From a virus: 39,383 nt of DNA. Each line of letters starts with the position of its first letter. Position 1 is the first letter of the stretch. The DNA lies in the IMG/VR virus record IMGVR_UViG_3300027881_000823, positions 1 through 39,383 of that record. One strand, 5' to 3'. This document shows positions 31,314 through 37,434 of the stretch, one piece after another. Position numbers and translations under genes: made by a program. The notes beneath the pieces were generated by a model. That model searched no databases, had not been told where the DNA came from, and saw only the letters and a program-made list of their open reading frames with translations.

Positions 31314-32680
31314 TAGATTAATTTTATTTGTCTTTTCCTATTTAATCTTGCTTTAATTATTTTTATATATTCTTCTTCTTTTTCTATTAGAATAAAATCT
31401 CTATCTGTGTTCTGACATGCTAATCCTGTTGTTCCAGAGCCAGCAAAAGGGTCTAATACTATTCCGCCAGTTGGAGTCTTGGTTAGAGTGCATAAGTATT
31501 CCATAAGTTTTAAAGGTTTTACTGTTGGATGGTTGTTTTTAATTGGTTCTCTTTCACTTGCTGGTGTATTACCCATATTCTCTCTTGTAAATTTATCATC
31601 TTTCATACACATACCAGCTTGTTTCTCCTCCAACTCTTCACACCCAGCATTTCTTTCACTCTTTGAGGCTTTGGCACAGTAGAAGAAACGAGATGCTCCG
31701 CCTTTGTCTGATATATTGTGTGGCATTCTTTTAAATCCCCAATTTCCATCTTTATCTAATTTTTTGCCATCAGCTATTGGTCTTGGTAATGTTTTACTCT
31801 CTCCACTCTGCTCATCTAACATTTTACCTGCTTCTTCATCTAGTATTATGTTGGCGGGGAAACGGCCATCTTTATACATTTGCACTCCTTCCTTACTTTG
31901 TCCAAATATACTTGTTGAATCTAATCCTTTTTTATCACCTCTAACCCTGTCTGTTCCAACTCTATTATCTTTTTCTTTATCTATATCTATTGGGATTCTT
32001 GCTTCCTCTATATTCAACCCACTAACTCCATACTTTAAAGCATTATTTGCATAACTACCTTCATTAGGTTTCATTGCTACAATGATTGGTTCATAAGCTG
32101 GTTTTAATCCGTGTGATTTCCAGCCGTTCCATTGTTTGGCTTGGGGGGTTGCTGGGGCTGTGATGTTTCTTTCCCCTTCGTTTTCTCCTATAAATGTTCC
32201 ACCCTTTTTTCTATTGGCACTGTCTTTGCTTTTCCCAACAACCTTTCTCTTATGTCCCTTATCCAACTGCTTACTAATATCAGTAGCTTTCGGAAATCCT
32301 GAGCCATAGAGCCACATAATACAATCTTTTAATATCCAACCTGCGTCTTCAATAGCACAAGCCATTCTGTGATATGTTCTTGTTCCTCCAAAGGTTAAGA
32401 GTGTTCCACCTGGTTTTGTTACTCGTAAACATTCTTCCCAAGTTTCTTGTTTAAAAGCTATACCAGTACCATCCCATTCTTTACCCATAAATCCTTTATT
32501 CACACCTTGAAAACCATCATTACCACCATTTCTATTACTTTTTGCAGGTTTACTATTTGCATATCTATTAACAGTTGATAAATCATATGGTGGATCTGTA
32601 ATTATAGTATCAACAGAGTTGGGTTCTAATTCTTTAAGTTTTTCTAGGCAATCACCTTGAATTATTTGATTTATTTCCAT
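31313..32680 (-). CDS. orphan DNA adenine-N6 methyltransferase (beta class)
   Basis: 455 residues. Motif IV DPPYDLS at about 30-36 precedes motif I DPFAGSGTTGLA near the C-terminus, the order of beta-class adenine methylases; TLLTFGGTRTYHRMA and NHPTVKPLKLMEYLCTLTK (motif X region) also fit. The long middle (about 140-370) with KSHGLKPAYEPIIVAMKP and ANNALKYGVSGLNIEEARIP is the target-recognition part typical of phage D12-unrelated, N6A_N4-type enzymes. No restriction enzyme is nearby, so it likely protects phage DNA or marks it for regulation. Confidence 0.9.
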   Translation of the reverse strand: MEINQIIQGDCLEKLKELEPNSVDTIITDPPYDLSTVNRYANSKPAKSNRNGGNDGFQGVNKGFMGKEWDGTGIAFKQETWEECLRVTKPGGTLLTFGGTRTYHRMACAIEDAGWILKDCIMWLYGSGFPKATDISKQLDKGHKRKVVGKSKDSANRKKGGTFIGENEGERNITAPATPQAKQWNGWKSHGLKPAYEPIIVAMKPNEGSYANNALKYGVSGLNIEEARIPIDIDKEKDNRVGTDRVRGDKKGLDSTSIFGQSKEGVQMYKDGRFPANIILDEEAGKMLDEQSGESKTLPRPIADGKKLDKDGNWGFKRMPHNISDKGGASRFFYCAKASKSERNAGCEELEEKQAGMCMKDDKFTRENMGNTPASEREPIKNNHPTVKPLKLMEYLCTLTKTPTGGIVLDPFAGSGTTGLACQNTDRDFILIEKEEEYIKIIKARLNRKRQIKLI

Positions 32681-32681
32681 A

Positions 32682-32810
32682 TTATTTTAATAATTTTTTA
32701 AATGTTTTGTCCCAACTAATACCTCTTTTCTTTATTTTAAGAAGTTTTTTATATGTATCATCTGATAATCTAAACATTCTTGGTTTATTATACTGCTTAT
32801 TTTTTGTCAT
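32682..32810 (-). CDS. small DNA-binding-like protein
   Basis: 42 residues, TKNKQYNKPRMFRLSDDTYK followed by KLLKIKKRGISWDKTFKKLL: RxFRLSDDTYKKL is the strand-helix start of a ribbon-helix-helix domain. The gene precedes the methylase in one transcript, and tandem 10-base repeats lie just upstream of it, so autoregulation is plausible. Confidence 0.65.
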   Translation of the reverse strand: MTKNKQYNKPRMFRLSDDTYKKLLKIKKRGISWDKTFKKLLK

Positions 32811-32814
32811 ACAT

Positions 32815-32835
32815 TTGTAATACAATTGTAATACA
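32815..32835 (-). promoter_or_regulatory. tandem operator-like repeats
   Basis: TTGTAATACA occurs at 32815-32824 and 32826-32835, 11 bases apart (one helical turn), creating the palindrome TACAATTGTA between them. Spacing and place before an RHH-like gene fit a cooperative repressor site. Confidence 0.5.
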
Positions 32836-32842
32836 CACCCCT

Positions 32843-32886
32843 CCACTCATAGGATTAAAAAAATGAAATTAATCATTTATGAGTGG
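32843..32886 (-). promoter_or_regulatory. stable hairpin upstream of the regulator gene
   Basis: CCACTCATA (32843-32851) pairs with TATGAGTGG (32878-32886), enclosing GATTAA / TTAATC. The rest of the gap to 32989 holds GGTAG...CTACC and ATGT-T-TCTTTT / AAAAGA-C-AT stems and no gene. Confidence 0.5.
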
Positions 32887-32989
32887 GCAGAATTGTTAAG
32901 AATCTAATTTAATAGATGTGGGGTAGGTCTGCTCCCCCGCTACCTTAGTGATTAATGTTTCTTTTAAAAAAAGACATTCTAATATAAGG

Positions 32990-33143
32990 TTAAAAAAACA
33001 AAAAACCAGTAACTGAGATGCTATGTGCTAGTTCCTAAACGAACTACTAACTAAATGTTAGATAGCACCCAGCAGTTACTGGTTTCTTATTTAGGATTCG
33101 CACCATTTTGATTTTATAAGTTATCCACAGTTTTTAATTTACT
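32990..33143 (-). ncRNA. candidate small RNA B, branched structure with terminator
   Basis: Transcribed leftward from the promoter at 33150-33178, about 150 nt. AAACCAGTAACTG (33003-33015) pairs perfectly over 13 bases with CAGTTACTGGTTT (33073-33085). Inside, GCTAT/ATAGC (33020-33024, 33062-33066) encloses two hairpins: TAGTTC-CTAAAC-GAACTA and CTAAC-TAAAT-GTTAG. On the transcribed strand the outer stem is followed by T6-G-T7, an intrinsic terminator tail. No reading frame of note overlaps it. I know no family with this shape. Confidence 0.7.
33121..33129 (+). promoter_or_regulatory. DnaA box
   Basis: TTATCCACA, perfect consensus, within the initially transcribed region of small RNA B. A near match TTATCAACA lies at 33165-33173 between the -10 and -35 boxes. 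Confidence 0.6.
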
Positions 33144-33149
33144 ACTTTA

Positions 33150-33178
33150 AGTATAGCATAAAAGTTATCAACAGGCAA
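33150..33178 (-). promoter_or_regulatory. promoter of candidate small RNA B
   Basis: On the - strand TTGCCT (33178-33173), 17-base spacer ending TATGC, TATACT (33155-33150). The stretch TATGCTATACTTAAAGTAG closely matches the 30523 promoter (TATGCTATAATTAAAGTAG), so the two promoters are related copies. Confidence 0.65.
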
Positions 33179-33261
33179 ATCCACCGGAGTGGAGAGCTGA
33201 TGTGAAAAGCAGAGTACATCAGTTTCCTGATAAAAGTTTCACACCAGCTCTATCCATGCTC
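33175..33261 (-). ncRNA. candidate small RNA A, long stem-loop plus terminator-like hairpin
   Basis: About 87 nt from the promoter at 33268-33295. GAGCUGGUGUGAAA (33250-33237) pairs with UUUCACAUCAGCUC (33207-33194): 14 pairs with one G-U. Inside is AUCAG-GAAA-CUGAU with a GNRA tetraloop. Then UCCAC-UCCG-GUGGA (33193-33180) and UUU form a compact end hairpin. No coding potential. Function unknown; regulator of host or early genes is possible. Confidence 0.65.
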
Positions 33262-33267
33262 ACTTAC

Positions 33268-33295
33268 ATTATAGCATACTCACAAAACCTGTCAA
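33268..33295 (-). promoter_or_regulatory. sigma70 promoter of candidate small RNA A
   Basis: On the - strand TTGACA (33295-33290), 16-base spacer ending AGTATGC, TATAAT (33273-33268). The -35 lies in one arm of a 13-bp inverted repeat. Confidence 0.8.
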
Positions 33296-33350
33296 GTTGT
33301 GGATAACTCAATTTGCTTGGCTAGCATTAGCCAACTTGACAGGTTTTTTT
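33284..33350. repeat. 13-bp inverted repeat enclosing a DnaA box and an inner palindrome
   Basis: AAAACCTGTCAAG (33284-33296) and CTTGACAGGTTTT (33335-33347, then TTT) enclose TGTGGATAA (33298-33306) and TTGGCTA-GCAT-TAGCCAA (33317-33334). As RNA on the + strand it would be a terminator; as DNA it could be an operator or cruciform at the small RNA A promoter. Confidence 0.7.
33298..33306 (-). promoter_or_regulatory. DnaA box
   Basis: TTATCCACA on the - strand, two bases upstream of the -35 of the small RNA A promoter, the same arrangement as at 30552. Confidence 0.62.
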
Positions 33351-33385
33351 ATCTATGTTAATGTTAAAGCATGATAGGAGAAAAC

Positions 33386-33435
33386 AAAAATCCGATGTTA
33401 GAACATTAATAGTGTTTTGGCATCGGATTTTTTTT
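33386..33435. terminator. bidirectional intrinsic terminator
   Basis: AAAAATCCGATG (33386-33397) pairs with CATCGGATTTTT (33421-33432), with further T to 33435 and an A-rich left flank. It ends the transglycosylase transcript coming from the right. The 33433-33501 stretch holds nothing else of note. Confidence 0.85.
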
Positions 33436-33501
33436 CTGACAAGAACAGCACGACTTGTAAAAAATGTGAAAAGGAAATGACCCCCAGCTGGGAAATGCCT
33501 T

Positions 33502-33978
33502 TTAACGAATATAGCGATCACAAGTCCAAAGGTTTTGGTATCCACCGTTTATCTTATTCATTGTCCAAACAGTTGCAAACTCAACATTAAATGCCTGTTC
33601 ATTTGTAATGTCTGGATGATAACCAGAGTGGATCTGGAATATACCACGAGATTTACCATTATCTCCAATAGCATATTTGTCAAACTTTGATTCACAGTTG
33701 GCTAATCTTAATAGATAATCAACCCATTCAAAATTGTTATCTTCTGCAATTAGCTTAATTTCATCAGAAACAGACATTTCAACATTTTCTTGTGCTTTAT
33801 ACTCAACAGCATAAGCATGATTAGTAAAATCAACAATCATATCTTCATACCAGTTAATAGCATATAATACAGGAACTAACAGAATTCCAGCAATTACCAT
33901 GAATTTTAGACCTTTAAATAGAATTTTACGCTTTAATCGTCTTTTTTTAACCTTTTCCCAAGGTTTGTAGGTTTTCAT
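33502..33978 (-). CDS. membrane-anchored lytic transglycosylase (SLT/lysozyme-like)
   Basis: 158 residues with SD GGAG. Basic N-terminus (KVKKRRLKRKI), one transmembrane helix (FMVIAGILLVPVLYAINWY, about 27-45), linker, then a lysozyme-fold domain: LRLANCESKFDKYAIGDNGK with the catalytic Glu in CES, SRGIFQIHSGYHPDITNEQA and NGGYQNLWTC. Cleaves glycan strands. It is a single-gene transcript between a promoter and a terminator, far from the other lysis genes, so it may serve DNA entry or early wall remodelling. Similar small domains are frequent in Parcubacteria-type genomes. Confidence 0.85.
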   Translation of the reverse strand: MKTYKPWEKVKKRRLKRKILFKGLKFMVIAGILLVPVLYAINWYEDMIVDFTNHAYAVEYKAQENVEMSVSDEIKLIAEDNNFEWVDYLLRLANCESKFDKYAIGDNGKSRGIFQIHSGYHPDITNEQAFNVEFATVWTMNKINGGYQNLWTCDRYIR

Positions 33979-34018
33979 AGATTCTCCTTGTATTAGTTTA
34001 TTAGCTGTTTATACCTTA

Positions 34019-34046
34019 ATTGTAGCACATTGATACAATTTGTCAA
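34019..34046 (-). promoter_or_regulatory. sigma70 promoter of the transglycosylase gene
   Basis: On the - strand TTGACA (34046-34041), 16-base spacer, TACAAT (34024-34019), about 40 bases before the SD. The divergent + strand late genes begin at 34059, only 13 bases away, and no good promoter for them is visible here. Confidence 0.75.
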
Positions 34047-34058
34047 GTGCATAACTAC

Positions 34059-34208
34059 ATGTATATATATAAAACTAAAGAACTAAACCTTTTAAAAATC
34101 CCCAAAGAACTAAAATCAGAATACATAGCAAGTAAAGAAGATTTACAAGAAGTATTTTCAAAAGACATTTCTGCAAAGGTTAAAGTTTATCCATATGAAA
34201 AGAGATGA
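34059..34208 (+). CDS. small hypothetical protein
   Basis: 49 residues (MYIYKTKELNLLKIPKELKS...). First + strand gene of the packaging operon. Ends TGA, overlapping the next gene by 14 bases. No family. Confidence 0.55.
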   Translation: MYIYKTKELNLLKIPKELKSEYIASKEDLQEVFSKDISAKVKVYPYEKR

Positions 34209-34344
34209 AAAAACAATCCAAGTATACGAAACATCAGAAAACCTATATCTAGTAACAGATTATGGTAGAGTATTTATAAAACCAGCTAACAGGGTTTGGT
34301 TTAGATTAAAGCTCCCTACTGAAAGAACTAAGATATTAAAATAA
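34195..34344 (+). CDS. small hypothetical protein, beta-rich
   Basis: 49 residues (MKRDEKTIQVYETSENLYLV, then TDYGRVFIKPANRVWFRLKL). Basic, beta-strand pattern. Precedes terS. Unknown function. Confidence 0.55.
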   Translation: MKRDEKTIQVYETSENLYLVTDYGRVFIKPANRVWFRLKLPTERTKILK

Positions 34345-34366
34345 CTGTTAAACAGTATTAAACAAT

Positions 34367-34681
34367 ATGCCATTTAAGCCAGGAGAATCAGGTAATCCTA
34401 ATGGAAGACCTAAGAAATTTACTATTAAAGATTACATTACAGAAGAAGATGTAAAATCTTTAGTTATAAAAGCAAAAGAATTAGCAGAACAAGGTAAAAC
34501 AGACATAGTTAAGTTTCTATTAGAACAAGCGTTTGGTAAAGCACCACAGAGTATAGACCATACTACTGGTGGAGAGAAATTAAAAAACTATTATGACGAA
34601 CTCACAGACGAAGAACTCATCAAACTCGTTGAAAGCAGAAAAAGAACTAGCGAAGAGGGAACTGGCGAGAAGACATCTTAA
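34367..34681 (+). CDS. terS: small terminase-like protein (DUF5681-type N-terminus)
   Basis: 104 residues. FKPGESGNPNGRPKKFT is the GxSGNPxGRP signature of the DUF5681-type proteins that often precede large terminases; the following KDYITEEDVKSLVIKAKELA helices and acidic tail fit a DNA-recognition subunit. Overlaps terL by 89 bases in another frame. Expected to bind the packaging start site as a ring. Assignment by signature and position. Confidence 0.72.
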   Translation: MPFKPGESGNPNGRPKKFTIKDYITEEDVKSLVIKAKELAEQGKTDIVKFLLEQAFGKAPQSIDHTTGGEKLKNYYDELTDEELIKLVESRKRTSEEGTGEKTS

Positions 34682-36077
34682 GTATTTTGTATTATATAAC
34701 TTTGATGGTTTTAAGCTAAATTGGCATCATGATATAATGTTTGAGAAGTTGGAAGCAGTTGAAAGAGGAGATATAAAGCGTTTAATGATATTTATGCCTC
34801 CTAGACATAGTAAGAGTGAGATTGGATCAATACAATTCCCTGCTTGGGCAATAGGAAGAAATAAAGATAGACACATAATAGAGTCTAGTTATTCTGGTGA
34901 TTTAGCAACAGATTTTGGTAGACAAACAAGAAATTTAATTAAATCACAAAAATATCAAAATATATTTAGAGGTGTTAAATTAGCAGAAGACAGTGAAGCT
35001 AAGGGTAAATGGAATACAAATGGTAGAGGAGCATATAATGCTGTTGGTGTAGGAGGTGCAACAACTGGTAAAGGCGCAGATTTTTTAGTAATAGATGATC
35101 CTGTTAAAAATAGAGCAGATGCAGAAAGTGAAACAATAAGGGAAAATATATGGAATTGGTATAGAAGTACAGCTAGAACTCGTTTAAGCCCTACTGGTGC
35201 TATTGTGCTTATAATGACAAGATGGCACGATGATGATTTAGCTGGTAGAATACTCCAGAAGCCATCTGGTTGGGAAGTAATTAGTTTTCCTGCTATAGCT
35301 GAACATGATGAAAAATATAGAAAAAAGGGCGATGCTTTGTGGGCAGATTTCTTTACAAAAGAGATATTAGAACAAACTAAAGAAGATATAGGAAGTTATG
35401 AGTGGTCAGCTTTATATCAACAGAACCCTATTGATGAAGCATCTCAAGAATTTCACAAGCATTGGTTTAGAGAAAGAGAATGGGAAGAAGTGGCCAGATT
35501 AAATACAAGACGGTTTTTAACTATAGACACAGCCATATCTGAAAAAGCAAGCGCTGATTTTACGGGTTTTTGTGATAATTCAGTAGATAGTCAGAATAAT
35601 TGGAACTTAAAAGCGTGGAATATGAAAATAAACCCTAAAGATTTAATTGATTTACTTTTTAAATTACACAGAGAAAGGGATTATGAAAACATAGGAATTG
35701 AAAAAACAATATATTTAGATACATTAAAACCATTTTTAGATGATGAACAGAAGAAAAGAAATTTCTTTTTACCGATTATAAATTTAGAACATAAACAACA
35801 AAAGAAAGAGTTAAGAATAAGAGGATTAATACCTCGTTATCAAGCAGGAGCAGTTTATCACATTAAGGGGGAGTGTAAGGAATTGGAACACGAGATGTTA
35901 AGATTTCCAAAAGGCGTGCATGATGATGTTTTAGATGCTACAGCTTATCAATTACATTTAGCAGAATCACCAGAGGGTAGAGTAGAAATAGGCCCATGGG
36001 ATAAAGTGTGGGCTGATGAACTACTTTTAATGAAAACTAATAAAAAAAATACAATAAAAATTAATAAAGGATTATAA
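34593..36077 (+). CDS. terL: large terminase subunit
   Basis: 494 residues. N-terminal ATPase: adenine region FDGFKLNWHHDIMF, Walker A MPPRHSKSE at about 68-76, Walker B FLVIDDP at about 164-170 and the coupling motif LIMTRWHDDDLAG near 207-219. C-terminal RNase H-like nuclease: TIDTAISEKASADFTGF (about 310-326), IGIEKTIY, and HDDVLDATAYQLHL. Powers DNA packaging and cuts the concatemer. The start chosen is the first ATG, giving the usual helical KELAKRELARRHLKYFVLYN lead-in despite the overlap with terS. Its last codons lie in a 21-bp repeat. Confidence 0.95.
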   Translation: MTNSQTKNSSNSLKAEKELAKRELARRHLKYFVLYNFDGFKLNWHHDIMFEKLEAVERGDIKRLMIFMPPRHSKSEIGSIQFPAWAIGRNKDRHIIESSYSGDLATDFGRQTRNLIKSQKYQNIFRGVKLAEDSEAKGKWNTNGRGAYNAVGVGGATTGKGADFLVIDDPVKNRADAESETIRENIWNWYRSTARTRLSPTGAIVLIMTRWHDDDLAGRILQKPSGWEVISFPAIAEHDEKYRKKGDALWADFFTKEILEQTKEDIGSYEWSALYQQNPIDEASQEFHKHWFREREWEEVARLNTRRFLTIDTAISEKASADFTGFCDNSVDSQNNWNLKAWNMKINPKDLIDLLFKLHRERDYENIGIEKTIYLDTLKPFLDDEQKKRNFFLPIINLEHKQQKKELRIRGLIPRYQAGAVYHIKGECKELEHEMLRFPKGVHDDVLDATAYQLHLAESPEGRVEIGPWDKVWADELLLMKTNKKNTIKINKGL

Positions 36078-36078
36078 A
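36058..36078 (+). repeat. 21-bp direct repeat, copy 1 (end of terL)
   Basis: AAATTAATAAAGGATTATAA plus one A; identical to 36228-36248. Contains the terL stop codon. Confidence 0.88.
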
Positions 36079-36079
36079 T

Positions 36080-36226
36080 ATGGTTACAGATACTGGTACT
36101 TATAAAGCTAGAAAAAAATATTATTGTTCTATACACAAAGAAGAACAAATGGATTTAATTGCTTTAAGTAATTCTCCAGATATAATAGCTAGATGTAAAA
36201 TATGTCAAAAATTACAACAAAAATAA
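36080..36226 (+). CDS. small zinc-finger protein in a repeat-bounded cassette
   Basis: 48 residues: YYCSIHKEEQMDLIALSNSP then DIIARCKICQKLQQK. Cys/His at CxxH and CxxC could bind one zinc. The gene lies exactly between two 21-bp direct repeats, the first being the end of terL, so it looks like an insertion. Function unknown. Confidence 0.65.
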   Translation: MVTDTGTYKARKKYYCSIHKEEQMDLIALSNSPDIIARCKICQKLQQK

Positions 36227-36227
36227 T

Positions 36228-36248
36228 AAATTAATAAAGGATTATAAA
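36228..36248 (+). repeat. 21-bp direct repeat, copy 2
   Basis: Identical to 36058-36078 but here outside coding sequence, right after the small zinc-finger gene. It probably is the original or duplicated terL end. Confidence 0.88.
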
Positions 36249-36253
36249 ACCAC

Positions 36254-36508
36254 ATGCCAAACTTTAATGATTACACTGTAAAACCTGAAGATTGGGTGAA
36301 CCTTAGAGAAGCAAGGAAACCCAAAAAACAACCACCAGCTATTGATAAAGCTGTAAGTGAGATAGTTGGTAAAGATATTTTAATGACTGACCCAAAATTA
36401 ATAAACTTAGTTGTTAAATGGAAACAAGAGAAAGGCGACATAAAGACACAAGACAACTTTCTCTCTGACCCTGACAAGGTTGCGGAGTTAAAAAGGACTT
36501 TATGTTAA
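36254..36508 (+). CDS. hypothetical protein
   Basis: 84 residues, MPNFNDYTVKPEDWVNLREA ... DKAVSEIVGKDILMTDPKLI. Soluble, helical. Overlaps the next start by seven bases. Lies in the packaging operon between terL and portal; may be a packaging or procapsid accessory. Confidence 0.62.
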   Translation: MPNFNDYTVKPEDWVNLREARKPKKQPPAIDKAVSEIVGKDILMTDPKLINLVVKWKQEKGDIKTQDNFLSDPDKVAELKRTLC

Positions 36509-36867
36509 ATAAAATAGTAAAACAACAAAAAAAACAATTATTGACCTTAATGCTTAAAAATGAGGTAGCCGAGATGTGGTTAACAAAGAAGATAGCAGAA
36601 ACTCCGGAAGAGATTAAAGAACTTGATATTGAAAAGATTGAGAAAACAGATAAAAAAATAGAGGAAGTAAGGAATAAGTTGGGTGATAAAGACAACACAA
36701 TTTATATTAATGAAAAAATAAAAAGTTTCGAAGAACAAAAAGAACAATACGATAAGTATATTGATTATATGACCAAATTAGATAACATACTCAAAGCCAA
36801 AAAAGATAACTTGTTTAATTTAAAATATATTGATAAAGCATCTAAAAAGGTAAAAAAATATGTATAA
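36502..36867 (+). CDS. coiled-coil protein
   Basis: 121 residues, nearly all helical, Lys/Glu-rich coiled coil (IEKIEKTDKKIEEVRNKLGD; KSFEEQKEQYDKYIDYMTKL). Scaffold-like composition but placed before portal. Unknown function. ATG overlap with both neighbours. Confidence 0.65.
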   Translation: MLNKIVKQQKKQLLTLMLKNEVAEMWLTKKIAETPEEIKELDIEKIEKTDKKIEEVRNKLGDKDNTIYINEKIKSFEEQKEQYDKYIDYMTKLDNILKAKKDNLFNLKYIDKASKKVKKYV

Positions 36868-37105
36868 AGCAACACTTAAGATTTTAGATAAAGAATACAA
36901 AAGTTCGGGTGAAACCCTTGAAAAGATGTTTAATGGCTTTCCTTTTAAGAAATATACTGAAATTAAGACTAAGGCTTATTTAACCGTTACCAATAAAGAC
37001 CAAGTGTTTGAACGTTGGTTTAATGCTATCTTAATAAGAAGAATTTTATTTAATAAGTTAGTCCAACCACTTTGGATTAAAATAATAAAACAAGTAATTA
37101 ACTAA
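36860..37105 (+). CDS. hypothetical basic protein
   Basis: 81 residues, MYKATLKILDKEYKSSGETL ... FERWFNAILIRRILFNKLVQ. Basic with an N-terminal beta strand, helical end. No family. Confidence 0.6.
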   Translation: MYKATLKILDKEYKSSGETLEKMFNGFPFKKYTEIKTKAYLTVTNKDQVFERWFNAILIRRILFNKLVQPLWIKIIKQVIN

Positions 37106-37115
37106 AACCGCATAT

Positions 37116-37325
37116 ATGTTAAAATTTCATAAACATATACCCTTAAGATGGGTTAAGTGTGAATGTGGTAAAGGTAAAGTGCCTAATGATATGCACTTTT
37201 ATTGGCACCACATTCAAAGCACAACTAAGACAAAGGATAGTTTTGATGGTTTGTCTTATACTTGTCCAAAATGTAAGCAGATGAGAACATATAACCCTAC
37301 TTTTGATATAACTGTTACAATATAA
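37116..37325 (+). CDS. small zinc-ribbon protein
   Basis: 69 residues. VKCECGKGKVP and YTCPKCKQMR form a two-CxxC zinc ribbon; HFYWHHIQS lies between. Leader contains AAAACCGCAT, the same ten bases that start the RNA element before portal. Confidence 0.65.
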   Translation: MLKFHKHIPLRWVKCECGKGKVPNDMHFYWHHIQSTTKTKDSFDGLSYTCPKCKQMRTYNPTFDITVTI

Positions 37326-37339
37326 TTAATCTAATCAAA

Positions 37340-37432
37340 ACCGCATCATAATTTAATAGTGTTCTTGCAAGATTATTAAGTTCCGATGTGGTCTTAATTT
37401 TCTTGTAGGACACTATTAAATCATAGTGTCCT
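37340..37432 (+). promoter_or_regulatory. pseudoknot RNA element with mutually exclusive hairpins before portal
   Basis: Arm A TTTAATAGTGTTC (37352-37364) pairs with arm B GGACACTATTAAA (37408-37420), 13 pairs with one G-U; inside, TGCAAGA/TCTTGTA and ATTAAG/CTTAAT extend the helix. The apical loop GATGTGGT (37385-37392) pairs with upstream ACCGCATC (37340-37347), eight pairs with one G-U: a pseudoknot. Arm B can instead pair with arm C TAGTGTCCT (37424-37432) in AGGACACTA (37407-37415), ending two bases before the portal ATG. Switch-like control of portal translation is inferred. Confidence 0.7.
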
Positions 37433-37434
37433 TT

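Noticed and set aside
33086-33110. GGTGCGAATCCT on the - strand resembling a tRNA T-arm
   Set aside because: No acceptor, anticodon or D arm can be drawn around it; no tRNA is seen anywhere in the window.
33215-33235. GAAA and CUGAUG elements in small RNA A resembling a hammerhead ribozyme
   Set aside because: The CUGANGA core is not intact and the order of elements does not fit any hammerhead permutation.
33327-33545. A 72-codon - strand frame over the terminator and the end of the transglycosylase gene
   Set aside because: It crosses a bidirectional terminator and a promoter inverted repeat and has no protein character.
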